This document shows positions 15,621-27,618 of a DNA stretch of 64,000 bases, one piece after another. The position numbers were made by a program, and so were the translations under genes. Every line of letters begins with the position of its first letter. Within the stretch, counting starts at the first letter, position 1. The stretch spans positions 7,205,501 to 7,269,500 of the forward strand of contig NC_091867.1 in NCBI RefSeq assembly GCF_019399895.1, written 5' to 3'. Source of the DNA: Cardiocondyla obscurior. Lineage: Eukaryota; Arthropoda; Insecta; Hymenoptera; Formicidae. Below the pieces are notes generated by a model. The model did no database searches. It was not told the DNA's origin and saw nothing but the letters and a program-made list of their open reading frames with translations.

Positions 15621-18600
15621 GTTTGAACCGCAAAATAAATAAATGTCGAATAAAGAAGCAACGTTTCGAACACGTTCCAGCCGGCGGAATAAACGTCTCT
15701 TGTCAAAAAAGTGACTCGCAATATTTCGCGAACAACGCGTCCGGGTATCAAGTGCACGAGGAGGGTGCCGCGCGATCGAGCTTGTGGGTGTAAATCACGA
15801 CAAAACGTTTCGCTGAAAAGGAACCACGACGCGCACGAGTACCGTATGCATACTGGTCGCTTCATCTGCGATAAAAATGTATTAGAGAATCTTATATTCA
15901 GGACGAAACCCTTCTCGGGGGAAGATAAAGCCGAGTGCGATGCTTCCTGGTACGTGCCTGATCTGCGTGCCAGGAAGAATAACACGCCTCCGGTCGTTTT
16001 CGTTGTCGCCTACCGCCGCTTCGGAATCCACTTTTTTTCCCTTAACCAAGCCCGATCAACGCGTTATCCAGCGCAAAAGTGCCATTCGCCCGGCTTTTCC
16101 GAAAGGACGCGGTCCGTATTTAATTACCGCGCCAGTAAATTAATTGCAACGCGTGAGCATTTTCCTTTATCGGCGATTTAAGAAGTTAAGAGTACGAAGC
16201 AAATAACTTACGTGATTGTATGTACTTTTCGCCTGACTCGCGTGATGGATAGCGAAGCGAATAAGCCTCTCGGTGGGTTAAGCCGTCGTTTAGTTGAACC
16301 CCCCCAATGTTTCCTCCTTGATACATCGCCCGCTCGGTAAACCGAAGACGCTGCGAAACACGATCGTGAAACAGTGTTACGTGGGTACGTGCGTTATGTG
16401 AGGGAAAGACTGTCCGGGGCGACGGTAGCAATGACACACGGCCGCTCGTAAAACATCGCGGGAAAGCGCCTTAAGGTACCGGACGTAGATACACGTACGC
16501 GGTTTATGCTCCAGATTCCAGCCTCGTCTGGCCACGGCTCGATTATCTCGAGCGTCGCGAGCTGAAGCTCTACCGTTTTCCGCCGCGGCGAAAAACCCGC
16601 GAGCGATCGCGCGCTTTTAAAACGGCGCGAACATACATCGCCGATAAATTCTCCCAAGTTTAAGTCGCATTCGGAAATACCTTCTGTTTTTTCCTCGGGA
16701 GCTTACGCTTGCATACGGTCTTCCACCTATTTTTGTGCGAGACATATTAGCGAGGAAGAAATCGTTCTTTTTTTTTTCCTCCCGATATACTTTCTTTACA
16801 TTTTTTTTTGCTCGTCTCTCTCTCTCTCTCTCTCCCTTTCTTTCTCTTTCTCTCCGTTGTTCCACAATATTTATTTATTTATTTTTATTTTTTTATTTTT
16901 TTTAACAATTGGAGGAAAGTATATCACTCCACGTTTAAATCGTCCGGGAGATTAGATGGAGGATATTTCCAAGTGAATCGGGTATTTGAGGAAATTGTCA
17001 ACAAAACTCGCGGACAAAGCAATATCTGATCATCTCGTAATCAAATGTCATCAAAAGTTGCAGGAACATGATATCCCTAGCGATTTAAATGTTATCATTT
17101 TATGCAAAGCTCAGGCTCGAGATCGAATATATACAATAGTTCCAACTTCGAAATAGAATTTCATCAAGTTTCAAGCGATCGCGGGCGAACATCATTTCCT
17201 GTCCCGGTCTTTCTCAGCGACGATTCCACGGTCGATGATGGACTTTTGTTCGCGTGATTTCGCCCCGTAAAAGCGGACATTTTCCTTTCGCGCATTGGAC
17301 TTAAAATTTCACGAGGCACGTGACGCTGAAAAGAGCACCGGGATCGTTACTTCTAATTCTTGAAAAGCAACGGCGCTTGAATTTTGCGAAAGAGAAAAAT
17401 TAGATGAAGGTAATTTATATCCTCAATTAAGTTCGAATTAATGATTTTCAACAAACCGGAACAATATAAAATTCTTTTTTCTAATTTACTTCACCTTTCT
17501 GATTAAAAAAAAATATATATATATATATATGTCAAAATTCCAACCTGTACATTAAATTAACAATAAAATATTAAATAACGACTTTTGCAAATACTATCTC
17601 ATAGAGGAAAGTTAACAATAAGTGCCGTTAAAAGAAAACAATGCAACGTAGTTGTAGCGCCACTTCACCGTCATATTTAGAATACTGGCAACTTTGTTAC
17701 CTGCCGGTTAACTTGCGACTTTATGGCAAACAGCATCATCACGGTCCACGAAACTTTCGGAGTGTTGTTCCTAAAGTCGATTCCAACGTTACCTCCGGCC
17801 TCGTATACGTTTCACAAAAATTGCAAATTATTGCCACCGCAGGCGCCGCGCGAGACCGGAGAAAAGAGCGAGGCGGAAAGGAGGTCTCGGAAAATCCAGT
17901 TCGTTTTTATCATCCTGCCAGGCTCTTAAGCAGAACTGATGCGAGGAACGACATTTTCGTTAGCGGCCGAAAGTAGAGTTGATCTCGTCGTTGGGCAACG
18001 TCAGGATAAATCGCCGAGTTTGGTCTTCTTGTTTCAGTAAGGAATCCGTTACTTCTTTTTTTTTTTTTTTTTTCTTTTCTTATTCCTGTCCCGCTCGCGC
18101 TTTTCCCTCCATTTCCATGTAATTCCGTAATTTGTATCTCTCTTTCGTGTTTAAAAATATTTAAAAGCACGCCGCTCGTGGCACCTCGGGCGATCACGTC
18201 TGAATATTTATCAAACTCGTCGTTTGTAAAATCCAATCAGATTCGAAATAGAACGTACTCCTGCAAGCGCGCAGGAAAAAAAAATAGCAAATATGGAAAA
18301 GAATTAATTTCAATATGTATTTTAATTATTAATGGAGACAAAAACCGAGGAGAATGTGGCGAAACGTTGCCGGAAGTAACGGAAGATGGCCGACGATAAA
18401 GATTTAATTTAATTTAAAACAAAAATCTTCCTCTCTTTCTCGCCGATGCCGGATAACGTCTTCTCCTGTTTCGAAGATAAACCGGTCAGCCTTTATCTCC
18501 CGCTTCTTAGCTCGAAAGTGCGAACTGGTACCCCTCCATTACTTTCTTTTCCCGCCGCTGTCAGTGGATCCCCGGGACTTGATAAAGTTTCATTTTCTTT

Positions 18601-19573
18601 TTCTTTCGCGGAGACCACCTCGTTCCGCGATTACTCACAGCGGCTGAAGATCGCTTCTTCAATTTTGTCAGACAGTCGCGAGCACCTCGCCGGGTGCCCG
18701 GATTTAATCAACGCTCTGTCCTTCAACTTGTATAAATTTTCCAACGACATCGGAGTTTGAGTTTCTCATCGAAAGTGACAGACTGCCGATGCACCCTATT
18801 CTTCCCGGCGCTTCACCTTAAATTTCAACGCTCGACGAGGCGCCTCGCGAACAGTCGAACCGTTTCATGAAAATTTAATAATTATATTAAGATTGTATGA
18901 ATTTCATGATTAAAGTCACGCGAAGGGAACCCGGGCGCAGCGAACGTAATCGCAATTTATTAGCTCCGCGGGAAACGCGCGTCGAAGAGAAATCCGCGAT
19001 TACGGGAATTGCGCTACAAATGGTCGCAAATACGATTTATTAAGCCGGATAAAGCGTACGTCTCTCTCGAAAAAAAAAAGGGTGGAAAATAAAAAAAACG
19101 CGCATAAACAGCGGTTACACTTTGCGCGATACGACCGTGTCGCGATACCATGATAAAAAGTACCGCTCACAGTAGTATTTGAAAAATTTAATGCAAATGG
19201 AGCCGCGCTTTATTGCGTCGAGAGAGACCACGGAAGTCATCTAAATATTTCGAAAACCGTGCGGGTGATCCGGACCGGGAACGACGTCGAGACGCGAAAG
19301 TAATCGCCGTCTAATCGCTTCGCGTCGTGAACGGCGGACAACAATGACCGCGAGGGATGTTACGATGTATATAAAGCGACGTGTCCGTTGAATTGTGGCG
19401 TTACATTTTTATTTTAAGCGGATTCGCGCCACCAAATCACCCTCCCGGCATTTTTACCTTGCACCAGCACCGGATTACGACCTTCGCGTTATCTCAAAAT
19501 TACTATTGCATATACATTCAAAACGGCAAATATTCGTTTAAGTTTTTACATTTTCCAGAACTGTCGTGACGTG

Positions 19574-19578
<5 letters not shown>

Positions 19579-19664
<86 letters not shown>
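19579..19664 (+). repeat. (GA)43 microsatellite
   Basis: An uninterrupted GA repeat of about 86 bases, the longest microsatellite in the window. GA tracts bind GAGA-factor-type proteins in insects, but a pure run of this length is most simply a neutral, probably length-polymorphic microsatellite. Confidence 0.98.
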
Positions 19665-19668
<4 letters not shown>

Positions 19669-19791
19669 AAAAAAAATTGTTTTCCATCATGGGAAAGTTA
19701 ATAATATTTTTATAATATTATATTTGCAAGCGCAATATTTGGCGTTTGATATCAAGACTGAATAAATCGAACAAATATTTCCAAATTCGCA

Positions 19792-19795
<4 letters not shown>

Positions 19796-19844
<49 letters not shown>

Positions 19845-19851
19845 TTTTTTT
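19796..19851 (+). repeat. (AT)16 followed by T25
   Basis: A 32-base AT repeat runs straight into 25 thymines, followed by CAG. The pyrimidine run plus CAG mimics a 3' splice site, but no exon-like sequence follows. It is read as a compound microsatellite, about 130 bases from the GA repeat. Confidence 0.95.
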
Positions 19852-20820
19852 CAGCGCCTTTGATTTTCAAAATAAATTTTATCAGTTTCGCAATACACTA
19901 ATGAGTTTTTAATTACTTTAATTGTTGAAAGTAAACGGAAGGGATCGTTTGTAAAAATTTCAATTCACAAAGCTTTGCGCACGCGATAGCCAATATTATT
20001 TCTTTTTTCTTTTTTTTTATATTCGAGCTATACACGTTCGTAATGCGATGACTGTGGCAGAGATGCCAGATCTAAATCAGTGCGCGAGTGTCGTTTCGAG
20101 TCGAGGGCGAGCGCTAAACATTCTCGCTCGACTGCATTTTCCGCCGTTAAGCTCCTCGGGGCGGCGGATCGAAGGGAAGTCTGAAGTGCTTCATCGTCGG
20201 CGCAAAAAGCGCTATTGGCGCGGTGCTATCGCGTAGGGACCACCTAGTTTTTATTCTCCTCCATTACACGAGACCTTCCTGAATGGGCCACGGGAGAGGA
20301 CGCACGGACGGGTCATTACGCATTCATGAAGATTATATGCAGTTCGGGCACGTCGCGCGTGGGAAATTGGGCCGAGATTGTCCTTATCGTTATAAATCAC
20401 GTTTGATGTCGCCGACTTTTCATTCGCAGCCACTGTCGATCGGTGAAAACTTTGGAGTTCTCTCGCCAGCCTTCTTGCCGCGGCGGAAATGTACTCGTTT
20501 CCAACATTCGTGGTTACTTAGAGATAAACTAGTTACGTCTTTTTCTAGTCTCTAAAATATAATTTTTTAAAACTTTGCTTTGTTAAATTAGGAAAAAAAA
20601 ATTACAAATAATTAAATAAACGATTAAAATGATCATAGAATCCACCGCATAAAAATGGCGATTGATTGAAATAAAGTTAATTCTTTTACAGCGCGTTAAA
20701 CTGCGTAAAGGTGAAACGTACAAGGAGAGCGCGGGGAGACAGGTAAGGAGATAGGTGGTGGGGAAACGAGCGGTAGGCGGCTAGCGGTGAGCGCGAGCTA
20801 CGTGACTTCCCCCGCCATAC

Positions 20821-20880
20821 TCATTCGGCACAGGTAGACTACGCATCACGTACTTAAAAAAGCACGCGGTCGCACCGGAA
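20821..20880 (+). promoter_or_regulatory. Possible core promoter of the spliced RNA locus
   Basis: A TCATTC initiator-like element (20821-20826) and an AT-rich TTAAAAAA element (20854-20861) lie upstream of the first exon. If the latter acts like a TATA box, transcription would start near 20885. An alternative 5' splice site, CAG|GTAAGG, at 20742/20743 hints that an upstream exon or start may also exist. This is inference only; neither element matches consensus closely. Confidence 0.2.
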
Positions 20881-21313
20881 GTGAGGCGATTATTCGATGT
20901 ACGGAGACGTATCCCGGCACGAATCGCATCTTCCACTCTTCTCTTTACACGGAGAATACGGGCGAACAGTTCCCGACTCTTTAAAGTAAGTTTGATTCCC
21001 GTTTACGTATCATACGCATATCTCCGGGAAGGTTATCTTAGCTCGTCGAACGATCATTGTAGATCCTCTTCTGATCAAGCTCCGAGCAACCCGATTTCGG
21101 TATAAATTCCGTTGTGTAATGTACACCGGTGTAAAGCGGGCGAGATTGAGCAGCGGTTACGACGTAAAACATCGGTATTTACGTAATAACCTTGAGCTGG
21201 TTGCCTATGAGGCACGCAGTTAGGACGCACCGACAAATATCTTTTTACTAATCGTTCACGTTTCTGTTTCAGATGAGGAGAGGCTGAAGTACTGCATTCC
21301 ATTCCAGACAATT

Positions 21314-21369
21314 CTGAGAGGAGAAAGAGGCCTCGGAAAGGCATCGTGCATCGACGGAGCAGTTCCACG
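21314..21369 (+). repeat. Exon-repeat unit 1 (56 nt)
   Basis: Starts CTGAGAGGAGAAAGAGGCCT and ends exactly at the 5' splice site of exon 2. By eye about 45 of 56 bases match unit 2 and about 41 of 56 match unit 3, with no indels. The shared core is CTGAGAGGAG, GGCC, GGCATC and GCATCG. Confidence 0.9.
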
Positions 21370-21496
21370 GTAAGAATTATTTTTCTTATTTCTCTAATAT
21401 TAATAATTTTTCAATAAATATTAATGTGAACGCTCCTGCAATTTAATATTAATTTTTGTGTTACAGGATCTTGGTGAGCTCTACATCCCCGACATC

Positions 21497-21552
21497 CTGA
21501 GAGGAGGAGGAGGCCTCGGAAAGGCATCAGGCATCGACTCAACAACTCGAAG
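21497..21552 (+). repeat. Exon-repeat unit 2 (56 nt)
   Basis: Starts CTGAGAGGAGGAGGAGGCCT and ends exactly at the 5' splice site of exon 3. It shares a 17-base block with unit 1 (GGCCTCGGAAAGGCATC) that includes the palindromic end of GAGGCCTC. It starts 183 bases after unit 1. Confidence 0.9.
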
Positions 21553-21905
21553 GTAAAGATCACTTCAGCTTTACATAGAATTTTTTTTTGTTAAGCCTGA
21601 CTTGATTTACAGCATGTCACTAATTTCCATTTTCTATCTTTTTTTCTGTTACAGATATTACAGTGCCGTTATCGCCGATATTAATATTTAAACGAACCGC
21701 AGCCGGTTCGTCGGTCGTTTTTACGGAAGTGTCGCAAAGTATTCGGACGTGTGATATTATAATACGATTTTGTTTTCAAACGGGAGTGCCGTAATTGCAT
21801 CGCGCGATAAACAGTGTTAAATAAGTAGTAGTTATCGCGATTTTAAATTCACGGTCGCGGCTCACGCGAGTTTCCAGTGCGTGGAAGGATGACTCGACAC
21901 ACAAA

Positions 21906-21961
21906 CTGAGAGGAGGAGCAGGCCCGGGACGGGCATCTTGCATCGGCGGAGCAACTTATAG
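21906..21961 (+). repeat. Exon-repeat unit 3 (56 nt)
   Basis: Starts CTGAGAGGAGGAGCAGGCCC and ends exactly at the 5' splice site of exon 4. It is the most diverged copy; the GAGGCCTC palindrome is lost. A cryptic acceptor at 21876-21877 would make an 84-nt exon around it, close to the 86 nt of exon 3. Confidence 0.88.
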
Positions 21962-24789
21962 GTAAGCATCAATTAAAAAAAAAATCTTCATTAAAAAAAA
22001 AACTTTATTTTTTTTTAATTATTAATCTTATTAACTGACATGTCTACATTAATATTTTTCTGTTTATGTTACAGTCACCGGCAGAATTTTACAACTCCGC
22101 TGAAGCTCATGCAGATTGGTAAGTCGCATGATTTTTTTATTCGTAGTTTGTAATCGGTTCTCTTTAACCGATAACACTTCGTCGACCATAGATAGTAATA
22201 ATAAAAAATGCGCTGCCGCAATGTAAGTGGTATTTTGTCATCGCAAAATTTCCTGCCGATATTTCGTCGGGAATTGAATTTCGCGGAGAAGAGTGCCGAT
22301 CGAAAATAACCGCGGTAAAGAGAAACAAGGATAACGACCGCTTTGCGTGCTCGCGATAATCAACGCGAAGCGAGCCGAGTAAGAACCACGGTTGAAGAAA
22401 GGAGGGCAATGAGTTAGGATTGAGGGTGAAATTAAAAAAAAAGGAAAAAAAGCATCGGACCCTAGCGTGATTCTTTATTGCGCTTATCTCTGATACTTTG
22501 GGATTGAAATACCGACAGGGAGAACGGTATCCGAAGGATCGTACCTGCGAATTATCGCGGGGCTGCGACGACAGGAATTAAAAATTAGTCTCGCATTCAT
22601 TGCTGGCGAAATATGATTAATGACTAGGAAATCGCGCGCGACGCGTGAGGAACGGACGCGAATCGAAATTGAAAAAAAAAGATAAAAAAAAAAAGGGAAA
22701 AGCAAGCGTTGCACTCGCTGGAAGAAGTTTAATATCTAACGCGTAACGTATTAATCTATCATTTCCGGCAACGATTTTTGCCTCCGTCGGCTCAAAATCC
22801 TCGACGACGGACAATGAATCGGGATTCCTTGCATTTTAATAACCTCGTCGGCACCGCCGTCATAATTCATCTGCGTACGCACCTAAGTCATTGCGCGGCC
22901 CGCAAAACGTCACGCGAACCGCCGGGAGTGGACCGTAATTTCCATCGGTTGCGGTAAGTGGTCTCGAGCAATAATCACGTGAGAACGCAATTTTACGGTC
23001 CGTCATACCGGCGGAGGCTCGCAGTTAAATTTCTATTGCCCCTCCGCTGCCGCCTCGTTCCGACGGCCGCAGAATCATTATTTCGACGCATCGGTTAATT
23101 TTACGGCAGGGCCGAAATGTATCCCGCTGAAGAACGTGTCGCGTCGTCACTTACGGCAATGCAAAATTGCCTGCGGCACTGAACTACCTACCGCCGAATG
23201 CATCATAGCCGCAAGCTAAAGTTCCGCAGTCTCGGCTTGCAAGCTACGTAAATTTTTTTTCGAAGCGACGGAGACAAAGCGTAACGCATCGCACAAACGA
23301 TATGTCTCCTTTGTACAGTTCGCGTACTGGTAAAAGTAGAAACGAAAATTCTTCGAGGTTCTTCGCTAGGGTTATGCCGCGGAACGATCCGAGAACGGTG
23401 GCTGCTCTCTCAATCTTTACCGGGTAACGGCAGTAGATTCCCTCGAATAGATGCAGACGGTCCGGCAGATTACGGGCAACACGCCGCAGATATACGCGGC
23501 GGTTCGTCGAGTTCCCATCGCGTGACACGACGATATACCAACCGTGAGGGTCAAGCCGACTGCCCTCGGCAGACGAAAGCGGAGAAACGCTCGTTTCGCT
23601 CGCGCAGATCGCGTATAAGGGCGACAGCGAGACATCTGCATTTTTTCTTTTTTTTTTTGCTTACGCGACAAATTCGGACGTCTCGCCGTTGACATAATTA
23701 AGTCGGCCGACCGTTCCGTGGAAAATTAGACGTGCCGCGCGCGTGACGTACATACGTCCTGCAAAAATGAGACCGAAATCTCTCCCACCAAAATAACTTT
23801 CCCGCGGCGCGGCATTTTAACTAGCTGAAAAGGGATTTAAATGATCCGGGTGTGGCGGCCGCGGGAATTCGAGAGCCGTGAATTTAATACGCGTGGCCCT
23901 CGCCCGGGTGTCTCGCATTTTTGGACGACTGCCAAATACGATTTTTGCGTTATTTATTTTAATTTTGTTTTTTCTTTTTTTGCGAGCGAGAATGAGGGCC
24001 GGCCGGGCTCGCGTCGCGTCGATGTGCTACAATGCATCCCGCGCTTGTTCCGACGATTAAAAACTAACGACTCCGCCGCGAGAGGGAAAGCAGTAATGCG
24101 AGGCGAGAGATATTTAACACGTTCCTGGTGTTTTGCGTGTAATTAAACGCTTTTGTTCCGCTTTCGCTGCTAATTTCCGCCATTAATTTCGAATAACTCT
24201 TATTCGTACATTTATGCCGCTGTCCCTTCTTCACGGGAATTATCGCACAATAAAGTTGCATTCGGAAGGGGAGTAAAAAAAAAAAACCGCACGAAAGAAA
24301 AATATCCCTTTACGCTTTCAAACATGTTCTCGTCTTTAACTTGGGTTTCGTGCTGGAGAAAAAAAAAAAAAAAGAAAAAAGAAAAAAAAAGAAACCTAAA
24401 GAGATTACTTCCGCGAGCGATCTAATTTTCTCGAAAGTGAAGAAAAGAAATCTGCCGTCTTCGTTTGAGACTTCGGCTCCGTAAGTTTCGCGGGAGTATT
24501 TTAGGACCGGTCGATAGTTAAAATTCTCACAAGCCGACGGCAATCAGTAAACCAATAGAAATCAGGAGATCGAGCGGGGCAAATACTGCCGTGCGGCGAA
24601 TTTCCGCCAATTCTATTACCAAGATCTCGGGGCTCCGATATATACGGTAAATATTCTGTCGCGATGTGATGACTGCCGCTCATCCACTTCGGCACACGTC
24701 GCGCACGAGATACGCCTTTTAATGTCGAGGACTCTCGAAAGTCTCGTTACCCTCCTTCCCCGCTCCTGTGAGCCTGTACTTCGACATCA

Positions 24790-24890
24790 GAGAGAGGACT
24801 TGTTTAACGGCGAACGCTTTTACGAGAGCATCCGTCGAGAGATCTGAGAAGCCGCGGGTGGCGCATTTTGACGAGCTCGCGAAAGAATGG
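24790..24890 (+). repeat. Diverged direct repeat, copy A
   Basis: Shares its order of blocks with copy B about 490 bases downstream: TTTAACGG, ACGAGAG/ATGAGAG, GTCGAG and TTGACGAGCTCGCGA/TTGACAAGCTCTCGA. Many differences are C/T or G/A changes. Identity is roughly 60-70% by eye, so this is an old duplication or two copies of an unnamed repeat. Confidence 0.55.
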
Positions 24891-25280
24891 GAGTCCGAGG
24901 GACAGTCTCTCTCTCTCGCGAAAGCGATACCGTAACGCGCAATAACGAGATAGATCGTCGGGAATTAATGCCGAATCAACAAAGCGAAATCTAATCGTGC
25001 GTAAACTTAATTTGAAAACGCCACCTCGGCGCTTCGAGGTGCACGTCACGTTCGCGGATTTTTGCGTCAAGTAAACGGGATATTGGCGCGACCGCGCAAT
25101 ATCGTCGGTGTAATTTCTGGAGTGGATGCAATGTTTACGGAGAGCCTCCCCCGCCTCGGTAAAAGCGCCGAAATTTGGCGGAAAATTTATAAGCGCAATC
25201 TCGAGAGAAATCTCTGTAAGACCTTGGGTAATTCTAAGGTTTAATATAAGTTTCACTCGTCTCCTCTCGGCCTCGTGTAC

Positions 25281-25389
25281 AAGAGCGAGACTTATTTAAC
25301 GGTAGATGCTCTTATGAGAGTGCATGTCGAGTATCAGGAAGGCCAGGGACCGTCGTAGATGAATGTTGACAAGCTCTCGAGGAATGACG
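25281..25389 (+). repeat. Diverged direct repeat, copy B
   Basis: Second copy of the element at 24790-24890, same orientation, with small indels. No terminal repeats or target-site duplications are visible, so it cannot be tied to a transposon class. Confidence 0.55.
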
Positions 25390-26299
25390 CAAGGAGGCTT
25401 CGAAAGTATGTCCTTTCGTAACGAAACCTCGTAATGAAACCTATGTGAAACGTTTCTTGCGCGCGGCCGCCCTCATTAAGTCATGGTTATAATATTACGA
25501 TAATAACATAAAAGCCACCGGGTGCCTTTTCATTCCTACGAGCACAAAAAAAAAAAAAATTTTACTGAAAAATACGATAGAAAATATATCGTTATAATAT
25601 ACTCTTCGCGTTCTCGTGCCATTTATATTAAAATTATATTATAATTAGACGGAAGAACTGCAATTAGATTTTTTTTTTTTATTTAATTTCAATTTATTTA
25701 TATAGGTGGACTCTTTTACGTTTACTCGGCCAATATATTTGTCTATCATTAGTGGAACATCTGTCTGTACCGAAATACCTTTTGTTAACGCGGCATACTT
25801 GACGACTGAAAGCTCCGAGAAAGCAGCCTCGGACGTGGATAGGCTAGCTCGCGCCGGGAGATTGATGCGTTCCGGGCAAAAAAAAAAAAAAAAAACAACT
25901 CGCGTGGGATGCATTTGTCCGGGGTTTCAGGTGAGGAGGAAAAAAGGCTACCTAACGTTGGAACGGCCGAAAGGAAACTTTCCACGCGAAAGAGCCGGCG
26001 GGAAGGGAGCAAATGACGAAGGTCGCGAAAACGAGTATACTAACTTTTCTCAGGAATACCAGGTCATCGATGCGGCGGGTGGGAAAAAGGGCTCTCTCAG
26101 ACCCTTCTCGATAGGTAGTCAAACATCGGTGCCTTTTGTAAGTTCTCACGGAAATGATCCTCTCCCTCGTCGTATCGACGCGACGTAGATATTCGTGAAG
26201 GAACCGATCGATTAAAGATTTTTGACAGAAATAAAAATGCAAGATTGAAGCTCGCGAAAAGACGAAAGTATGTTTATAATGCACGAGCTGTAAAATCGA

Positions 26300-27545
26300 G
26301 CAAATAGTTGAAATATTATAAAATTTTTATTACCTGACGCTGCAATTTAAAAGCGTTTTTTTTTCTTTTTTTTGTAAATAAGCGATTCGCACATATTAAA
26401 CGTACGTTTAATTAAAAATGCATGCGTAACGACACAAAACCGAATAATATTTTTAACATTTCACAGTACATTTGGTAGAAAAATTAAACGCGGAGAGAGA
26501 GAGAAAGAGAGAGAGCTACGGCTAGAATTCACTTGTAAATGAAATATAAAGTTAATCTTTTTTTCACTGTGGTGAAAATCAACATTTATATATAGGAAAT
26601 ACCACATTAACACATTGTGCCTCATGTGCATAAATATGATTTAACGTAGCAAATTTGGATGCGAGAAAAATATCGCCCGGCCCGGCAAATTGTTTTCATT
26701 TTTCACGATTTATTTTGCGCACTAACGTATTGATTGAAATTTAATTCGCAGAGATTCTTTAAATAATTTCAAATTGATTTAAAAATAAAGGACATTACTC
26801 AGCGTTCATATTACCCATTTCTCGTGTTTATCTTCGATTTCATAACACGTCTCTACTTTTGTAATAATATTCGATATATTATCAGCGTCCCACGCGTGTT
26901 AGCGAACGGTGAAAAACGATTGTTTTACGAATCGGTCGGTAGTATTAAAAATTATTTTTCTTTGTGAGGAATCTTTAATGTAAAATGAAGAGAAAGACAT
27001 TCCCGAACGAAGTATGCGCGAGTGTAATACAAAAAAGCAGCTTTACAAAGACGAAGTTATCGATCTGATGTTTGCCGTAATACAGAGACGCTCTGTTATC
27101 ACATACCTTTATGTCAATATCCATGTACTCTGATGTAAAATGCAATTTAGAAAAGGAAATTACACACAGCAACGCAATCGAACCAAAAGAAAAGGAAATT
27201 GGAATAAATTATCAAATACAGAAACGATGTGAATGTGTTACATAATGTAATATACGTAAAAAAAAAATATATATATACTGTTTCCATCTTTCTCATCTTT
27301 ACATGAGACTTGCCATACCTGTTCGTACTTATTGAAAATTCAAGTTAAACACAGATCTGAATATCTCTTTATCATTGTAGAATTATTCGGAAATATTGCA
27401 CGTTATTACTCGTGTTGTATCATTTACTGCCAGAAAAATATGTAAAACATTCTTGAAACCATAAAAAAATTTTCTAGCAATCACGTGAATCGATGTAAAT
27501 TTTTAATATTAAATTAGATTTAAAAAAAGAAGCAAAAGTAAATGC
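26300..27545. other. AT-rich DNA without a gene
   Basis: AT-rich flank of the tRNA cluster. It contains a short GA tract (26493-26514), TATA runs, and TTTTCAC/GTGAAAA arms flanking a tiny loop near 26565. No open frame looks like a protein. Confidence 0.6.
27522..27528 (-). terminator. Pol III terminator of tRNA-Arg
   Basis: Seven A on the plus strand are seven T on the minus strand, 17 bases past the tRNA 3' end. A T4 at 27534-27537 comes first and may already terminate transcription. Confidence 0.75.
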
Positions 27546-27618
27546 CGATCCTGCCAGGATTCGAACCTGGAATCTTCTGATCCGTAGTCAGACGCGTTAT
27601 CCGTTGCGCCACAGGACC
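27546..27618 (-). tRNA. tRNA-Arg (anticodon ACG)
   Basis: A 73-nt intronless tRNA read on the minus strand. The acceptor stem GGTCCTG pairs with CAGGATC (one G-T pair) and the discriminator is G. The D arm carries the A box (TGGCGCAACGGATAACG). The anticodon loop CTACGGA gives ACG, read after A34-to-inosine editing as CGU/CGC/CGA arginine codons. The T arm GGTTCGAATCC is the B box. CCA is not encoded, as expected for a eukaryotic nuclear gene. Poly-T termination follows. It is the first of three tRNA genes within 1.3 kb, each with its own internal promoter. Confidence 0.98.

Larger units (their letters stand above)
1..20700. other. Intergenic or intronic DNA, no recognisable gene
   Basis: I read this stretch on both strands and found no gene I can support. 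Open frames are short, overlap one another on both strands and have the Arg/Ser/Pro-rich composition of CpG-rich background. It holds A/T homopolymers (for example near 2632-2657, 3425-3443, 4390-4407 and 7768-7788), purine- or pyrimidine-rich strings (6110-6165, 11650-11680, 16803-16860), a G-quadruplex motif (12409-12432), CG/CA-alternating tracts (about 12520-12650) and a 16-nt perfect AT palindrome (15605-15620). Developmental enhancers could be present but cannot be called from sequence alone. Confidence 0.6.
20880..22118 (+). ncRNA. Five-exon spliced locus with triplicated exon sequence, probable lncRNA
   Basis: Consensus splice sites alternate in order. Exon 1 ends 20985 (AAA|GTAAGT). 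Exon 2 is 21273-21369 (TTTCTGTTTCAG acceptor, GTAAGA donor). Exon 3 is 21467-21552 (GTGTTACAG, GTAAAG). Exon 4 is 21655-21961 (TTTTTCTGTTACAG, GTAAGC), or starts at 21878 via TTTCCAG. Exon 5 is 22075-22118 (TTTATGTTACAG, GTAAGT). Introns of 287, 97, 102 and 113 nt are typical of insects. Exons 2, 3 and 4 each end in the same 56-nt sequence, so exon duplication shaped the locus. No frame runs through exons 1-5: an ATG at 20897 opens 29 codons in exon 1, and TGA follows at once in exon 2. Differences between copies fall on all codon positions. A non-coding RNA is therefore the best reading. The 5' end is a guess, and the donor after exon 5 shows the transcript continues. The family is not recognised. 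Confidence 0.6.
22119..26300. other. Intronic or intergenic DNA, no recognisable gene
   Basis: The first bases are the donor side of the next intron of the upstream spliced locus. The rest is CpG-rich background with A/T homopolymers (24360-24373, 25879-25895) and one diverged 100-bp duplication (24790-24890 and 25281-25389). Isolated GTAAGT sites (for example 22952 and 26138) lack convincing partner acceptors. No protein family was recognised in any frame. Confidence 0.55.

Noticed and set aside
18446..18760. A 104-codon plus-strand frame with balanced composition.
   Set aside because: No family signature, no splice sites in phase at its ends, no promoter features; length is within chance expectation.
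19827..19854. T25 followed by CAG as a 3' splice site.
   Set aside because: It is the end of a compound microsatellite, and no exon-like sequence or donor follows.
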